Positions 32,729-45,060 of a DNA stretch of 64,000 bases are shown in pieces. Each line of letters opens with the position of its first letter. The stretch's first letter is position 1. The notes below the pieces were generated by a model. That model saw only the letters and a program-made list of their open reading frames with translations. It was not told the DNA's origin and ran no database searches. The translations under genes were made by a program, and so were the position numbers. The DNA comes from Marasmius tenuissimus (Eukaryota; Basidiomycota; Agaricomycetes; Agaricales; Marasmiaceae), in assembly GCA_029532415.1 (NCBI GenBank), contig JAQOTA010000071.1, forward strand, positions 186,001 to 250,000, in the 5' to 3' direction.

Positions 32729-35093
32729 CTATGGATTTTTGTGATACTCCGAAGGGCTCTCGTTCGCGTTCCTTCGCTCATTCCTTAACCTTTGGTTCAA
32801 TATCGTTACGAGTTCCGCCGTAGTCGCTTCGTCCAGACCGCTGTATTGGGAATCTGAAGTGGGCGAGATTGACGACGGGACCGTACTTTCTGTAACGCTA
32901 GGGCTGATTGGAGGCGCTCCTTTCACAAACGCTCTGGACTGGAAAGGTTGAGAGGTTGAAATCGGCGGAGGTAACATCGGAGAGGCCATCATTCGGCCCG
33001 GGTATGGGTCCATGGTAGGCGGGGACTGCGATCGGCGTTGCCGGCGAAAATAGTAGTAGGTACCTACCATAGCCAAAGCGAGAGCCAAAACACCCCCAAT
33101 GACGCCACCGACTATAGCTCCGATTGGGACTCGACCACGACTACCAGCGTCAGATGCAGTGCCATCAGTTGTTCCGGGGTCGTTGGGAGACGCGACATCA
33201 TCGACATCGCTCGATATCACCCCGCCCAGCAGTGTAGTAATGACCAGTGTCTGTGCTTCCGGATTGAGCTGGTTTTCGGGCCTTAACCCGGTTCCGTACA
33301 GATTGGGAACACCACTGGTAAAGGTTGCCTGTTTCACAAGTGCATTGTACTAATGGCCGTGCCCAGGATGAGAATAAGCATGAACTGAACACAGTCGAAG
33401 TGGACTTGCCTGGATTGCTAGGTATGTACGAAGATACGTCCTCAGATCTGAGGCCCCGTCGCCAAGGGCCAGATCAAAATAGCTCCGAAGAAGTTGCTGT
33501 GAGAGTTGGACGTTGTTTCTTCTCGTCTTGGGAAGCTTTCGTATGTCTAGGATTGAGCTTCAGCCACTGTGTACTGAGTTGCATAACGAGCCGCTCAATT
33601 TACCAAGGATACCATTATCGGAATTCCAAGTGCTGGGCCCGGGCTCAGTCGCGTTGCGAACTATGTCTCTGAGACTTCAAACGAAGACATTAGCTGCGAG
33701 ATCGTTATGTGGTGAGGGTACTCGACTACTCACACATCAGTGAAATCATTATTCTTCAAGCCCAATTCTAAAAGCGATAATGATTGCATGGTGACCGCGG
33801 CGTCAGATACGGCAGCACCACCTTCATTCCGACGAAGTGGACAATCTGGATCCCCCACTGGAATGTTACTGTAGAACAACCCGGACCCTTTATAGAGCGC
33901 GGTTCGTATGAACTGGCCCATTTGGCTGGCCAAGGTCATGTAGGTTGGATCAAGGTTGGACGGTAGAGTGGCGAGTGAGATAGTGAACCTTCAAAAAGAA
34001 GATACGTATTCAAAGTGCAACTCAAACGGAAGCAAGGGACAGCATACGTCAGGTAATCTCTGGCCGTCAAGTCAGTCTAAGCCGAGGGCGCGGAAGCGAC
34101 TGAAACTCTTACGCCGTTGAAGCAGTGGTTATGAGGAGATCATTGGGATCCTGACGATAGACCGTTCAGTTCACTATTGAGCAGCTTCTGGTCCTTATCG
34201 TACTTACTGTGCTATGGAACGTTGCGCCGGCAAGCGTAAATTCACCTAACAAGCTGGTGTGTCAGCTTATGATTCTCACAGCTAAAGACGACTCACTGCC
34301 AGATCTTGAGCAAGCCAAACTCGTGTTGGAGTTGATCTTGCTTTTGGCCGAAGAGCTCTTCGACTTCACGTCTTCATCAGAGAGTGTTAAGCTCCTGTTG
34401 GAAGCCCAAAAATACTTTGCAATATCCAAAAATCCTTCATCTTGATACGCAAGGTATGCGCGGGTAGCTGCGTACCCGTAGTTACTGAGGAGTCGGCATG
34501 CTTAGACGTGCATAGACTTGTAGAAAGAAAAGAATAGGCTTACTATTTGTTGGAAATCTAATTGGAAGTCTCGAAGATCACTACTGGCTATGCGCCAATG
34601 GGAGTAAACGAGGGTACTTACAACTCTGTAGAATCACATATCAAATTTACGTACATCTATTCCGATGTGGTGAAATGTACTCACTTGTCATTCGGTGTCG
34701 TCCGCTGTAGTGCGGGTAAGAAACGCTGCTGAGCAATCTGCTTGTATCTAGTCTGATTGGTGAAGATATCAAAGTCTGCGATCAAAACCAGAAATTCGCC
34801 GTAGGGCCAATAATTGCCAGAAAGACTTCTAGGGGGCCGGTTCGAAGCCTTGAGCAAGTCGTCAGACGCGATGAATGCGTCGATTGCTTCCACTGTACGA
34901 TTGATTCGTTCTTCGCGAGAGGCTTTTGAAAGGGAGTCCTAGACCGCCGCGGACGGAGAATGTAAATCAAATATAATCCTAGTATCATGCTGAGTGAAAG
35001 ACGTACATCCCATGATGAAGGCACGCTGAGCTCGCCAGCCCACACAGTGAGGACGAGTTGTGCAAGGAGGTACAAACTGAGCACGGTCAGCAT
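32729..35093 (-). CDS. GH76-like type I membrane protein, copy 4
   Basis: Start at 35093 with signal peptide MLTVLSLYLLAQLVLTVWA. Exons carry NYWPYGEFLVLIADFDIF, the YGYAATRAYLAYQDEGF block, MTLASQMGQFIRTALYKGSG, and a final exon with membrane helix (GAIVGGVIGGVLALALAM), YYYFRRQRR and a tail EATTAELVTILNQRLRNE. The tail ends SPSEYHKNP, so the PPxY motif kept in most copies is lost by one Pro-to-Ser change. The last intron has a GC donor (33409-33408). It is closest to copy 2 by tail sequence. It otherwise looks intact. Confidence 0.63.
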
Positions 35094-35299
35094 GATGATC
35101 CTGTGTGGAGAGTCAGTACTCAGTTCGGGTGCCCTGGTCAGACCTTGAGGCTTTAATATACTCCTCCAATCCCCGCTGATTGATGTTTTGAAACTATTGT
35201 AATCCGTTGGCTATAAGGTTTGATTTGCTGTATGCGAGTTGACCTCGAGCGGGAAGTAAAATTCTTGGCTCCAGACGCCGGAGGACAGCCCAACGGACG

Positions 35300-35720
35300 T
35301 GGCAGCACGGTCAAAACGGCGAAGGTTGTACTCGACTCGACTCTCTGACGTGTGAACTACGCCAACGAGCCCGAAAGATTGATCGCTAGAAGAAAGGTGA
35401 GCCGTTCCGGGTCCCCCGTGTTTTCTGGCCATCACGTACACTTCTCGTGTTGCACTGACCGGTGTCACAGCTGGCCGCGGTGATACTAACTATGTACTTT
35501 GTTCGCATCACTGACGAAGGCTGTGAATCTCAAAGGAACATTTGATGTTTCCACTCTCAGGGCTGGGCCGAGTGCGAAAAGTGAAATCAGATGGACGCTG
35601 AGAACAAAGTCCTTCGGTCTCGTACTAGATTACCGGCCTCGGTGTCAAAAGAACACCAAGCAAATGGCCGCTGTCGGAAATAGCAGTGGTGAATATCGAG
35701 TGCCAAAAATCAACAACACT
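35300..35720 (-). pseudogene. Module X remnant between copy 4 and CE4
   Basis: Contains the PVSATREVYVMARKHGG stretch on the minus strand and downstream DNA (35580-35710) that also occurs near 24640-24840 and, inverted, near 55790-55865. The family is unknown. No complete frame is present. Confidence 0.4.
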
Positions 35721-36069
35721 TAACGAAGAATGGGTTGGCTCTATTCCAAGTTCTGAGATATGAGGCCCTAAAGACTGGTGTGGACTTTGAGAATCCGGTA
35801 CAGAGCCCTGTCCTGATCTCCCCCAGCAGGAGAGCCAAAAAGTATTCTTGGCTTTGGGGAACTGTAAGATCGAGAGGTCTCGGGTGATGTTAAGAGGTAT
35901 CCAAATTATCTCATCGGGTCATGATCAACGTTTTTTAAGGCGAAAGATGATTAAAGAGAGCGACACGCTCATCGCCCAGCATAAGATCACGGGATCAGAG
36001 CGGGTGTGAGGTACACCACTCAAGGAAAGAGAACAACACAAAAAAAACCCTTCACCTCTCACGTCCCCT

Positions 36070-38185
36070 TTAATTCTGCTCCTGCTCCGATTTACTAGCA
36101 ACCACCTCACACCTCCTACTCTCATTCGCAGGCTCCTGCTCAACAAAACTCCCGCTCCGTGTCGTCGAATTCCCACGATCCTGTTGAAGCACAATTCGTC
36201 GCTTGCTCGTCCGTGCATACTGGGGCCACTCCGGTGACCTAGGTAATTTGAACTTGTTCGGGTCGCCCGCTCGAACGAAGGAAAGCCAGTATGCAATGAG
36301 TTCCTCGGTGAAGGCGAGCTCGACGGGTGTTTGAGGCGTGAAGGTTGTCGTGCCGTTGGATCTGGTAGTAGGCGTTAGTACTGGTGGAAAGGACGTGAAA
36401 CGAGACAGTAACTTGCCCAGTGTTCGAGCCTAGGAACATCATCCAGTTCTCTGCGGCATGGTTGACTACAGGGGTGTTCTGAGTTGGGTTGGGTTGGTTG
36501 TAACGGTAGGTCCAGGATTTAGGCGAGGTTGAGTACGCTCCGCCGAGAATTGCTCTCTACGAAATTAGTTCCGGTAGTTAGCCTCCATTGACTGGACGAG
36601 AGAGAAAAACGAAACGGAACTAACAGCGCAAATCAACAACGACTCTCCGGTGACGACTTGGAAGCGTTGACTCGAAGACGCGAAATCCGACTCCGGAGCG
36701 ACCTAATAATGTCTAGAACTCAGCCTGTGTGGGTATGTGCGGGGCGCGGAAAGCTGCCTTACCGCCAGGATGTCCTGCACGTCCTTGTCGGAGAGCCCAG
36801 GGAATGAACTCTGGAGCGCAACTCCAATATCCGTCCCTCCGGTGACGGTTTCATTTGATGTCGCACTGTATCACGGTTAGCAGTCAATTGAGGTAGATAC
36901 TAGAGAGCGACGTACCCAACGATTAGAGGTACCTTCGCGAACTTTCCCTGCTTGACGAGTGTGGACGGATTGCCAACAATGACTTTTCCGTCTACAACAG
37001 GATGGAATGCATTGTAGGGGCCAGTGCTGGAGGTAAACGGATCAGAGACTGAAGATACATGCGAGTGTGCCTATGGGTCCTACAAATTCGCTTCTTGTGC
37101 ACGAACCAGAGTGCTAACATCAACTTTTCTCAAGCATGCGAGTTTCGCTTTGACGTCACCGGTACCACAGCCAGCAGCAGATGCGAAGTTTTCGAATAGC
37201 GGCTAAACAGAGAGGTGTTAAAACGGACGGACACGAGTAAGAACACAAGACCCACCTGTTGTTGTTCTGGTGTCGGCGTGGGAGCTCTGTAAACGCTCTG
37301 AGCGATGGCACCAGAGAACAGACGCTCCTTCACGTTTGCGACGAGGTGATGCTCGACCGATCCACCGCCTGCACTTTCCCCGTTGATTGTAACCTTACTA
37401 GGATCTCCACCGAACGACTCGATGTGGCCCTGGACCCATCGAAGAGCTTGAATCTGGTCCAAAAAGCCTGTGTTGAAATCGCCGTTCTTCGAGTCCGCGA
37501 AGTCGGGAGTGGTGAGGAAACCGAAGGCGTCGAGGCGATAGTAGACGGAGACGATGACCACATTTGGGCTTTGACGAACCCAGTGATCGAATGGCCAGTT
37601 CCGTGGGTTGCCGAAGATGTAGCCTGGTGAAGATGATAAGGGAAAGATGGGATGTGATACCGTCGAACGCACCTCCACCGTGGATATAGACAAGTACTGG
37701 GACTATTGGCCAAGGTATAGGTCAGCTTCAATTTCCAGACGTTGCTAGAGCCCAATCGCGCACGTTTGTCTCCTTTTTTCGCACCAGCTGGGGCGTATAT
37801 GTTCACTTTGAGACAATCTTCGCTCCCAGCACCTCCATGATCGGTAGCTAGAGATTTCTAACTTTTAGTTTTGCGAAAACCGCGTCAAGTTTGACTACGC
37901 ACCAGAGATAGGGCCCTGAATACAAAATTCTGGGTATTCCGTCGCGTTCACTACCTTGCCACCCAACTGCTGTTCGATCCTCGTCGTGTTCAGAGGTAGA
38001 GGTGCCCTGAATCGCCGTTCACCGAGGGGCGGCTCCGCGTAAGGTACTCCTAGGTATGCAACAGCATTCGGAAACGTCCGATTACCTAGATATTTTGCAT
38101 ATCCGGTGTCGACGATGTCGGCCGCAATACCGGTTTTGAGAAGGAAAAAGACAGAGAAAAGCAAAGACAGGGACTTGGAGACCAT
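36070..38185 (-). CDS. Secreted type-B carboxylesterase, CE4 (best copy)
   Basis: Starts at 38185 with a signal peptide (MVSKSLSLLFSVFFLLKTG) and then FPNAVAYLGVPYAEPPLGE, the typical N-terminal esterase strand region. Later exons give SEDCLKVNIYAPAG, PVLVYIHGGGAF (oxyanion loop), VVIVSVYYRLDAFGFL, the nucleophile elbow GESAGG (Ser codon 37373-37375), LFSGAIAQSVYRAPTPTP, then GNPSTLVKQGKFAKVPLIVG. The C-terminal exon reads ELIAYWLSFVRAGDPNKFKL and ends at 36070. Members hydrolyse carboxylic esters outside the cell; the substrate is unknown. The acid and His of the triad lie in exons I did not resolve base by base. Introns are short. Unlike the other copies it has no GET4 piece upstream. Confidence 0.8.
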
Positions 38186-39164
38186 GCGAATAGTTCTGGA
38201 GGCGAGGACATTTTTGCACGATTTTTATAAGGCGACATCGAGTCTCGTGAGCCATGACTGGGTGCTTTTTTTCCGTTCCTGGACCGCGTTGCGACTCAAA
38301 TTCGTTGTGCTGGTCACTGGTGGTGGTCAACTGGCAAGGCATACCGCGCGGTGCCAGGCGGGGTTATTTGGGCAGAAACTCCGAGACGCCGCCGGCATTT
38401 CTTCTCCATTACTCTCACCTTCACCACCAGCTTGCCACTGTTACTAGCTTGTAATCAACAATGTCGCGTATCTGCTGTGCTCTCTTATCAATACAAAATG
38501 CATATGTGCAGAAGCTGGGAGCTGGTTGGGAATTGCTTTGGAGGTGATCTGGCTGTGGCACGCCACTGAGAAAAAATCCTGACTCTATGACCCTTAAAGG
38601 TGCGCCTCTCATGATCATGACCGTAACGACGAGTCTTACTGAGATTCTTCTCACATAGTGAACTCAGGAAAACACGAGGAAATGAAGCTCACTGTGTGAA
38701 ACGACCTTCCTCTGCGTGAAATGGCTACGAAGACTGATAATTCCCATTCGGAAATACTCATGCTCCTTGGGGATTCCTTTGATTCGGACAGCCAAGTACC
38801 CCTCCAAGCGGTGCCGCTCCGAATTCTCGTTAGGACAGTTACATTGAAAATCATAATCACATCCTCAGTAAGCCTCAGAATCGGGACCGTTTCATTGCAA
38901 GACGGCTGCGAAGACGACTGTCTGTAGCACGCTATTCGGTAGAATTCGAGTCAGCTACCTCTGAGTACCCATCGAGTGACGTATCCTTAGAATTTTAGTG
39001 ATGTTCAATACATACATTTCATTTTCGGTGACGAATGGATGGTACCGAACATGGAGTCAGGGTTATAAGGATGCCGTAACATAATTTATGTCGTATTTTG
39101 TGGTGCTTTCAAAAAGGCCGAACACCTTGTCCCTTCTCCGCCACCTTCTCATTCTACACTCGCG
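38186..39164. other. Intergenic, CE4 to beta-tubulin
   Basis: Divergent promoter region between CE4 (minus) and the tubulin gene (plus). No gene or repeat with support is seen. Confidence 0.5.
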
Positions 39165-41930
39165 ATGCCTGGACGTGAAATTATCAATCTTCAAGTGAGT
39201 AAACAACGTTTAGAGCCCATACAAGCGTGCTAACCACTCCTTTATTCAGTTTGGACAGGTAAACAGTCATCACCCGAATCAACAGTCACCTTTGTTCCGA
39301 TCCATTGACGATAACGCGTTGAAAGGCTGGAAATCAAATCGGAGAAGCATTCTGGAATACACTTCTACTAGAGCATGGGCTTGATCAATCCGGGGTGAGC
39401 CTGTATCGTGTATTGAAGGGATAGTTCTGACCTTTGTTCACTGTTTTTTAGGCATATGTCGGAGACAACCCCCTTCAAAAAGAGAGGGTAAGAACACGCC
39501 GTGGATACCTCAATACGAACCAGAATCGCTCAGAACGTTCAATAGGCTGACGTTTACTTTACTGAAGTCGCACAGCCTGGGTCCAAAAGTACACTACGAT
39601 ACGTGCCGCGGAGTATCCAAATAGATCTTGAAGCGGGCGTATGCAACAAGGTGAGCATCAGATCTCAGCGTCCCATCTATCAAATCAATCGTACTGACTA
39701 TCTATCACTCCGTAGCTCAGAAGCAGTCCTATTGGAAAACTATTCCGACCAGATTCATTCATCACAGCAGAGTCGGGTGCAGGTAACAACTGGGCTAAAG
39801 GATGTGCGTGTCTTTGCATTCCGTTACGGTACTCTATCGCTAATTCGCGGTTCTCTAGACTATACGGAGGGTGAGGATAACATAAAGCAGTGTTATGAGT
39901 GACGTTGTAGGAGAATGACACGCGTTTTACAGGTGCCGAGCTGGTCGACGGCTTATTGGTGGGTTGTGGAGTTTATCAACCGAATCCCTTATGCTCAACC
40001 TTTATTACAGGAAGCGACCCGACTTCAGGCCGAGGGCGCCGATACACTGCAAGGATTCCAAATTATTCACTCGTTAGGTGGAGGAACCGGAGCAGGTCTG
40101 GGGAGTTTGATGCTTTCAAAACTGCGCGAGGTGCGTTGAACGAGGCCATGTCTCTTGATTACAATATGACTGACGCGAGTATTTAGGAATTCCCGGACCG
40201 CATGCTATCCACCTTCTCCATCCTTCCTTCACCAAAGGTTTCCGAGACAGTTGTTGAAGTACGGTCCAATCTTTGACATCTTGAAAGTCTCGAAATCGCT
40301 GATGCCACCACTACGTTCAGCCTTATAACGCAATGCTTTCAATACACCAACTGCTGGATACCAGTGACCTTACGATTTGCATAGACAACGAAGCACTGTC
40401 AGTCATTTTACTCCTTCGAGTGTGTGTGTGTGTGCTGGGATGCTCAAAAGTCTTACTTCCTTGTTTAGGTACAACATAACCACCGGAATGCTCAAGATCA
40501 AGGCCCCTTCTTTCCCTGATCTAAACGGTGTTCGTCGCGTTTGATACCGGCTCGTCTGACCAACGATTCCGTCCTAACGTCTGCTCTCTGTCTAGGTCAT
40601 CGCTAAAGTGATGTGCGGTACCAGCACCAGTCTTCGTTTCCCTGGCCAACTCAATGGGTCAGACTTCCATGCTGTCACTCTCTTTTCGCTTCGCTCAACT
40701 GTCCCGACAGAGACCTGCGCAAGTTGGCGATGAACTTGATTCCTTTCCCTCGAGTGAGTTAAGAAATAGACCGCTTCGAACTACTGTGCCTGACCGAGAA
40801 ATTCATGACCATCTAGCTACACTTCTTAATGCCAAGTTACGCCCCGATATACGATCCTAAGGCTCAGGTATACCAAGGCAGCTCAATTCCCGAGTTGACT
40901 GCAGCGTACGTCGCGGTCTGTTTCTCGTCTTCCCCATGTCTGATATAAAACTTGCATTACAGTCTCTTCGACCGCAAAAACCTGCTGGTGGCATGTGATC
41001 CTCGATTTGGGTGCGTAGAGCTCGTGCTGGTGTTTCCTTCCGACGGCCTAACGATCCCTCCCTCTCTTCGTGCTAGTCGATACCTGACGGCTGCTACGAT
41101 TTTCCGAGGAAATATCGCTTCTCGAGAGGTTCGTGTTCCCAGATATCACACTCTCTCGACGTGTTGTTGACTCTCGTTTGTAGGCTGAAGTACGTCACAC
41201 TGCCCGAACTCTCCCTTTTCGTTCATGCTTAGAGTCGTCAAATCCTAGTACGCCGTTCACGACCTCCAATCAAAGAATTCACAGCATTTCGTCGAGTACG
41301 TGTCTGGAGCCCTTTGATGTCGTGGTATTTATTCACCGTCGTTTGGTCTCGGTCGTTAGGTGGATCCCGGATAATGTGTCTGTGTCGTTGGTATCTGTTC
41401 CTCCTGTTGGGCAGAAGCAGGTCCGTATCTCTTTCACTTGAGAACCTGTCGAGTTCTGACGTGTTCCTACCTCTTCAGGCTGCGATAGGATTAGCCAATT
41501 CTACTTCGATTCAGGAGGTGTTCCAGAGGTCGCTCGATGTGGTACGTTTCGGTGGCGGTTTGGGTTGGAAAACTTGGGTCTTTTTACTGATCACATCTTT
41601 GTAGTTCTCGGCGATGTATAAGAGACGTGCTTTCTTACATTGGTCGGTATTCCTGTCCTCCGTGCTCTTCCTGAAGCTGACGCGCGTATCTTCTCATGTG
41701 TAGGTACACTGGAGAAGGAATGGACCCGATGGAGTTTTCGGAGGCTGAGAGTAATACGCAGGATTTGATGTACGTTTACTTCTTCTACTTGGTTCTTTTT
41801 TTTTCTCGTGTTGACCGGCGATCGAACTCTTCACTGTAGAGCGGAGTATCAGCAGTATCAGGAAGCAGGGCTAGACTATGAGGATGAACAGTTTGAGGAG
41901 GAGGCGCCGTTGGAGGAAGATGATCCATGA
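39165..41930 (+). CDS. Divergent beta-tubulin paralogue, 24 exons
   Basis: Forms beta subunits of microtubules if functional. I could join 24 exons, all in phase and all with GT..AG borders, totalling 1371 nt (456 codons plus stop): 39165-39194, 39250-39258, 39326-39394, 39452-39487, 39546-39650, 39716-39803, 39859-39870, 39933-39958, 40011-40130, 40187-40258, 40321-40397, 40469-40529, 40596-40657, 40711-40753, 40817-40905, 40963-41010, 41077-41128, 41184-41189, 41249-41295, 41360-41420, 41479-41541, 41605-41642, 41704-41769, 41840-41930. Landmarks are [59 protein letters not shown] and an acidic tail. Differences from typical beta-tubulin include MPGREI at the start, Ala for Cys12, an insertion of about six residues before RYVPR, and L206/I208 at the canonical 198/200 positions. 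The 6-nt exon is the weakest call. A (TG)7 run lies in one intron (40421-40434). Confidence 0.85.
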
Positions 41931-42839
41931 AAAACGACGAACGAACTCCCGGGGGAGCGGGGGATAACTAATCATCTACTAACATATTCAGATTCTCTAA
42001 TTGACTACGACGCGGTATAAGCAATTATATCATGGAAGATTTACCACTCCATTTCTTCACGGGGGACTTGATTCTTTGATACTCGTCAATGCTGTAGGCA
42101 ACTTCGTTTTTGGGGGGCCATAGAGTCATGCTGTTTGGTGTATTCTGGAAGATCCGATTTCAGCGTGTTTGATTCCCCGACGAAATCTCCTTAACGCTAT
42201 AGATCCAGGCCCGAGGCGATCCTGAAGCTGAGAAGCTAGCGTGCCACTCTATTCGACCGGTGAGTCTGAGTCTCCCTTTGTCAAGCAACAGGGTGATTGG
42301 CGAAGCACAGCTCGTTCCCGGAAGGCAGGTTACAAGATAGACGCTTGGCTAGTCCGGTTATTTTGACCCCATATTTTGCCTTGAGAGTGTGGTTAGTCAC
42401 CTCCCGTTTATCCATGTTAAAGATGGTCAATGTCTAATATACACTCGGGATTCCGATTCCAAACAGTGACGATGCGAAGGTTACCAATGGTTTCGGGTTC
42501 AACTACATCGATATGGACAGCCTTTCAAAGATGTTGAATGTCCTTGACGCAGCTGAGTACGTCGCACTCAGTTCACGCTGCACAGATTCGCGGAGCACGG
42601 CAGAGTCAGATGCAGCTTTGCCCCATGATGTTTCATTCTCCACTAAAATCAGACCTATACCTATTATTATTACCCGCGCAGTGCGAACCTGACCACTGCT
42701 AAACCCCACAGGGAACTGCTCTGTAATAGCGGCGCGGGATGGACGGGGACTTACTAAAACGTCGAATCTTCGTAAGTACATATACTTGAGGCCTGTGGAT
42801 GGGCACTCGAACTGACTCTCTACGGACCTCTTTATTCAA
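41931..42839. other. Intergenic, tubulin to copy 5
   Basis: About 0.9 kb with short matches to other GH76-like upstream regions (for example near 42560-42625, compare 56400-56455). No supported gene. Confidence 0.5.
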
Positions 42840-45060
42840 CTGGTATCTCTTTGCACAGTTCGCCTTCGCCGTGCGAGGTAAAGAACAGAGTGTGCCTTCA
42901 TCCTGGGATGTACGTCCGTTACTGACTGCTATACTGCTAGAAATGTGTTGAACTCACATCTCAATGCGTTCGCGGCGGTCTAGATATCCACCGTGAAGTC
43001 ATCTCACGAAGAGCGAATCAACCGTACAGCTTTTCAATATGACCCAGCTCCCTAGCAATCTTCCCGGCACCTATTGGCCCTACGGAGCTTTTCTGGCTTC
43101 GATTTCAGATTTTGACATCTTCACGAATCAGACCAAATACAAGACGAGGGCTCAGCAGCTCCTCCCTGCTTTGCAGAAAACGACGCCGAATAACAGGTGA
43201 GTCAGAGACGGCTAGCTCAGATCTGTGAGAACTGATTAAACTCTATAGCTTCGTAAGAGCCCTCGTCTACCTGATTTCTTCGTAGGCAGTACTAATCTTT
43301 GAGATTCCCCGCTAGATCAAGAACAAATTGTAAGTTCGCTCGTTTTCCCCCGCGAAGTCATGTGCTTCCGCTGAACACGCCAACTCCCTAGTCAATACGG
43401 ATGTGCAGCTACTCGTGCATACCTCGCGTATCGAGACGAGGCATTCTTGGACATCGCAGAGGACTATTGGCTTTCCAACCGGACCTTGACGCTCTCTGAC
43501 GAAGACGTGGAGTCAAGGAGCTCTCCAGCTAAAAGCAACATCAACGCCACCACGAGCTTGTCTTGCTCGAAACCAGGCAGTGAGTTACCTTTCGTCGTGG
43601 GGCACACGCGGCATTGACGTATGAGCTTGTTAGGTGAATATACACTTGCAGGCGGGACGTTCTACAGCGCAGTGAGTCAAGAGCCTGAGCGCCACGCCGG
43701 AAGGCGTACGATATCGAGCTCAACTTTCCGTACAGTATGATAACGACCCCCTCGCCATATCGATTGGTGCAACGGCGTGAGATTTCAAGTTGTTTTTTCG
43801 CCCCTCCTTGACTTATCCACCAATATTGATTAGGCACTATCTAACGTATGCTGTCACTCGTTTTCGCTCTAGTTGAGGACCCCTTGAATCTTTCTCTACA
43901 GACTCACTGTCTCCCTCGCAACTATAAAATCTCAGACGGACCTGAAGTACAGCGACTTGGTGAACCGGGTGGGCCAATTCATGCTAAGCGCGCTCTACAA
44001 AGGGGGCGGGATTTTCTACAGCGGTATTCCAGTTGGGAGCCCAGATTGCCCAACTGGCCAGTTCAGTGACATGAACAACACTGCCATTTCCGAGGCCGCA
44101 GTCTCCATGCAGGCATTATCGCTCTTAGCATTGAGCTTCAACGCTGACAACTTTCATCTCACGGATGTGTAAGTATCCTATCGTATATCTACTTCATAAA
44201 TTAGACGTCTCTGTTTAAAGCCTTAGAGATGTAGCCGGTTATGCAGCTGATACCGGTTGGAACTCCGCCGATGGTGTCCTTGGTATGCGAGCTACTCATT
44301 TTGCGGCTCGGTGGCTTACGAGCACCTTAGACCGTCGAGAGTTTCCACCCGATACTGGCCTAGTACACAACGCCAACCAGTTCTCACAAAATCTGATTCG
44401 TAGCTATTTCGAATCGGCCCTTGGCGATGGGCCCTCAGATTTAAAGATATATCTTCGCGCATACCTAGGAGTTCAGGTAAGTGCACTCTTCTCCTGGGCA
44501 TTGTGGCGTGTCTTCTTTCCGCTGAATGTGGCCATTAGTACGATTCGCTCGTGAAACAAGCCACATTTCCTGATGGCACCCCCCACTTTTATGAAGTCGA
44601 TCTGAGGCCCGAATCTCAGCTTGATAGGGAAGCACAGATAGTGGCCATCACTACGCTGCTAGGTTGGGTGATTTCGGGAGACGATACCTCGTCAAACGAT
44701 ACTGAGGAGCGCAGTCGAGCCTCCATTGGAGCGATAGTCGGTGGGGTAATAGCAGGCGTTTTGGGTTTTGCATTAGTTGTTACAGGAAGCTACTATTATC
44801 TTCGCCGAAGACCTCAGTCCCAGTCCCAACTTACCGTGGAACCGTTCTCAGTGATGGCCTCGATGCCATTGATTCCTAACTCTTCGTCTCTCCAGTCAGG
44901 AAAATATACAAAATGGGCGCTTCCGGAAAACCCTGGCATTGCAAGGACCTTTTCGGCCCAGACGCCACCCGCACCAGAGCAGTCCCAGCCCAGTCGTGTG
45001 CAAGAGCCAACTACAGCAGAGCTCGTGGCGATATTGAACCGGAGGTTGAGGAATGATTAA
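42840..45060 (+). pseudogene. GH76-like copy 5, probably broken
   Basis: All main exons are recognisable: WYLFAQFAFAVRGKEQSVPS, then the NRTA block, FLASISDFDIFTNQTKYK, YGCAATRAYLAYRDEAFL, VGQFMLSALYKGGGIFYSG, and a final exon with GAIVGGVIAGVLGFALVV and YYYLRRR. Three faults are visible. The signal-peptide exon has no ATG in frame. The second exon lacks the EAIDAFIAS segment and shifts frame near 43033. The tail stops at RRLRND (45060), while a PPEYPG reading continues in another frame just downstream. The last intron uses GT (44477), unlike six sister copies. Some middle exons remain open, so it may be a young pseudogene. Confidence 0.6.

Noticed and set aside
40421..40434. (TG)7 run
   Set aside because: Simple repeat within a tubulin intron, not a feature of note.
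39165..41930. Gamma-tubulin, or a tubulin pseudogene
   Set aside because: MPGREI resembles the gamma-tubulin start, but [33 protein letters not shown] and the acidic tail are beta-type. All exons join in phase, so I do not call it a pseudogene.
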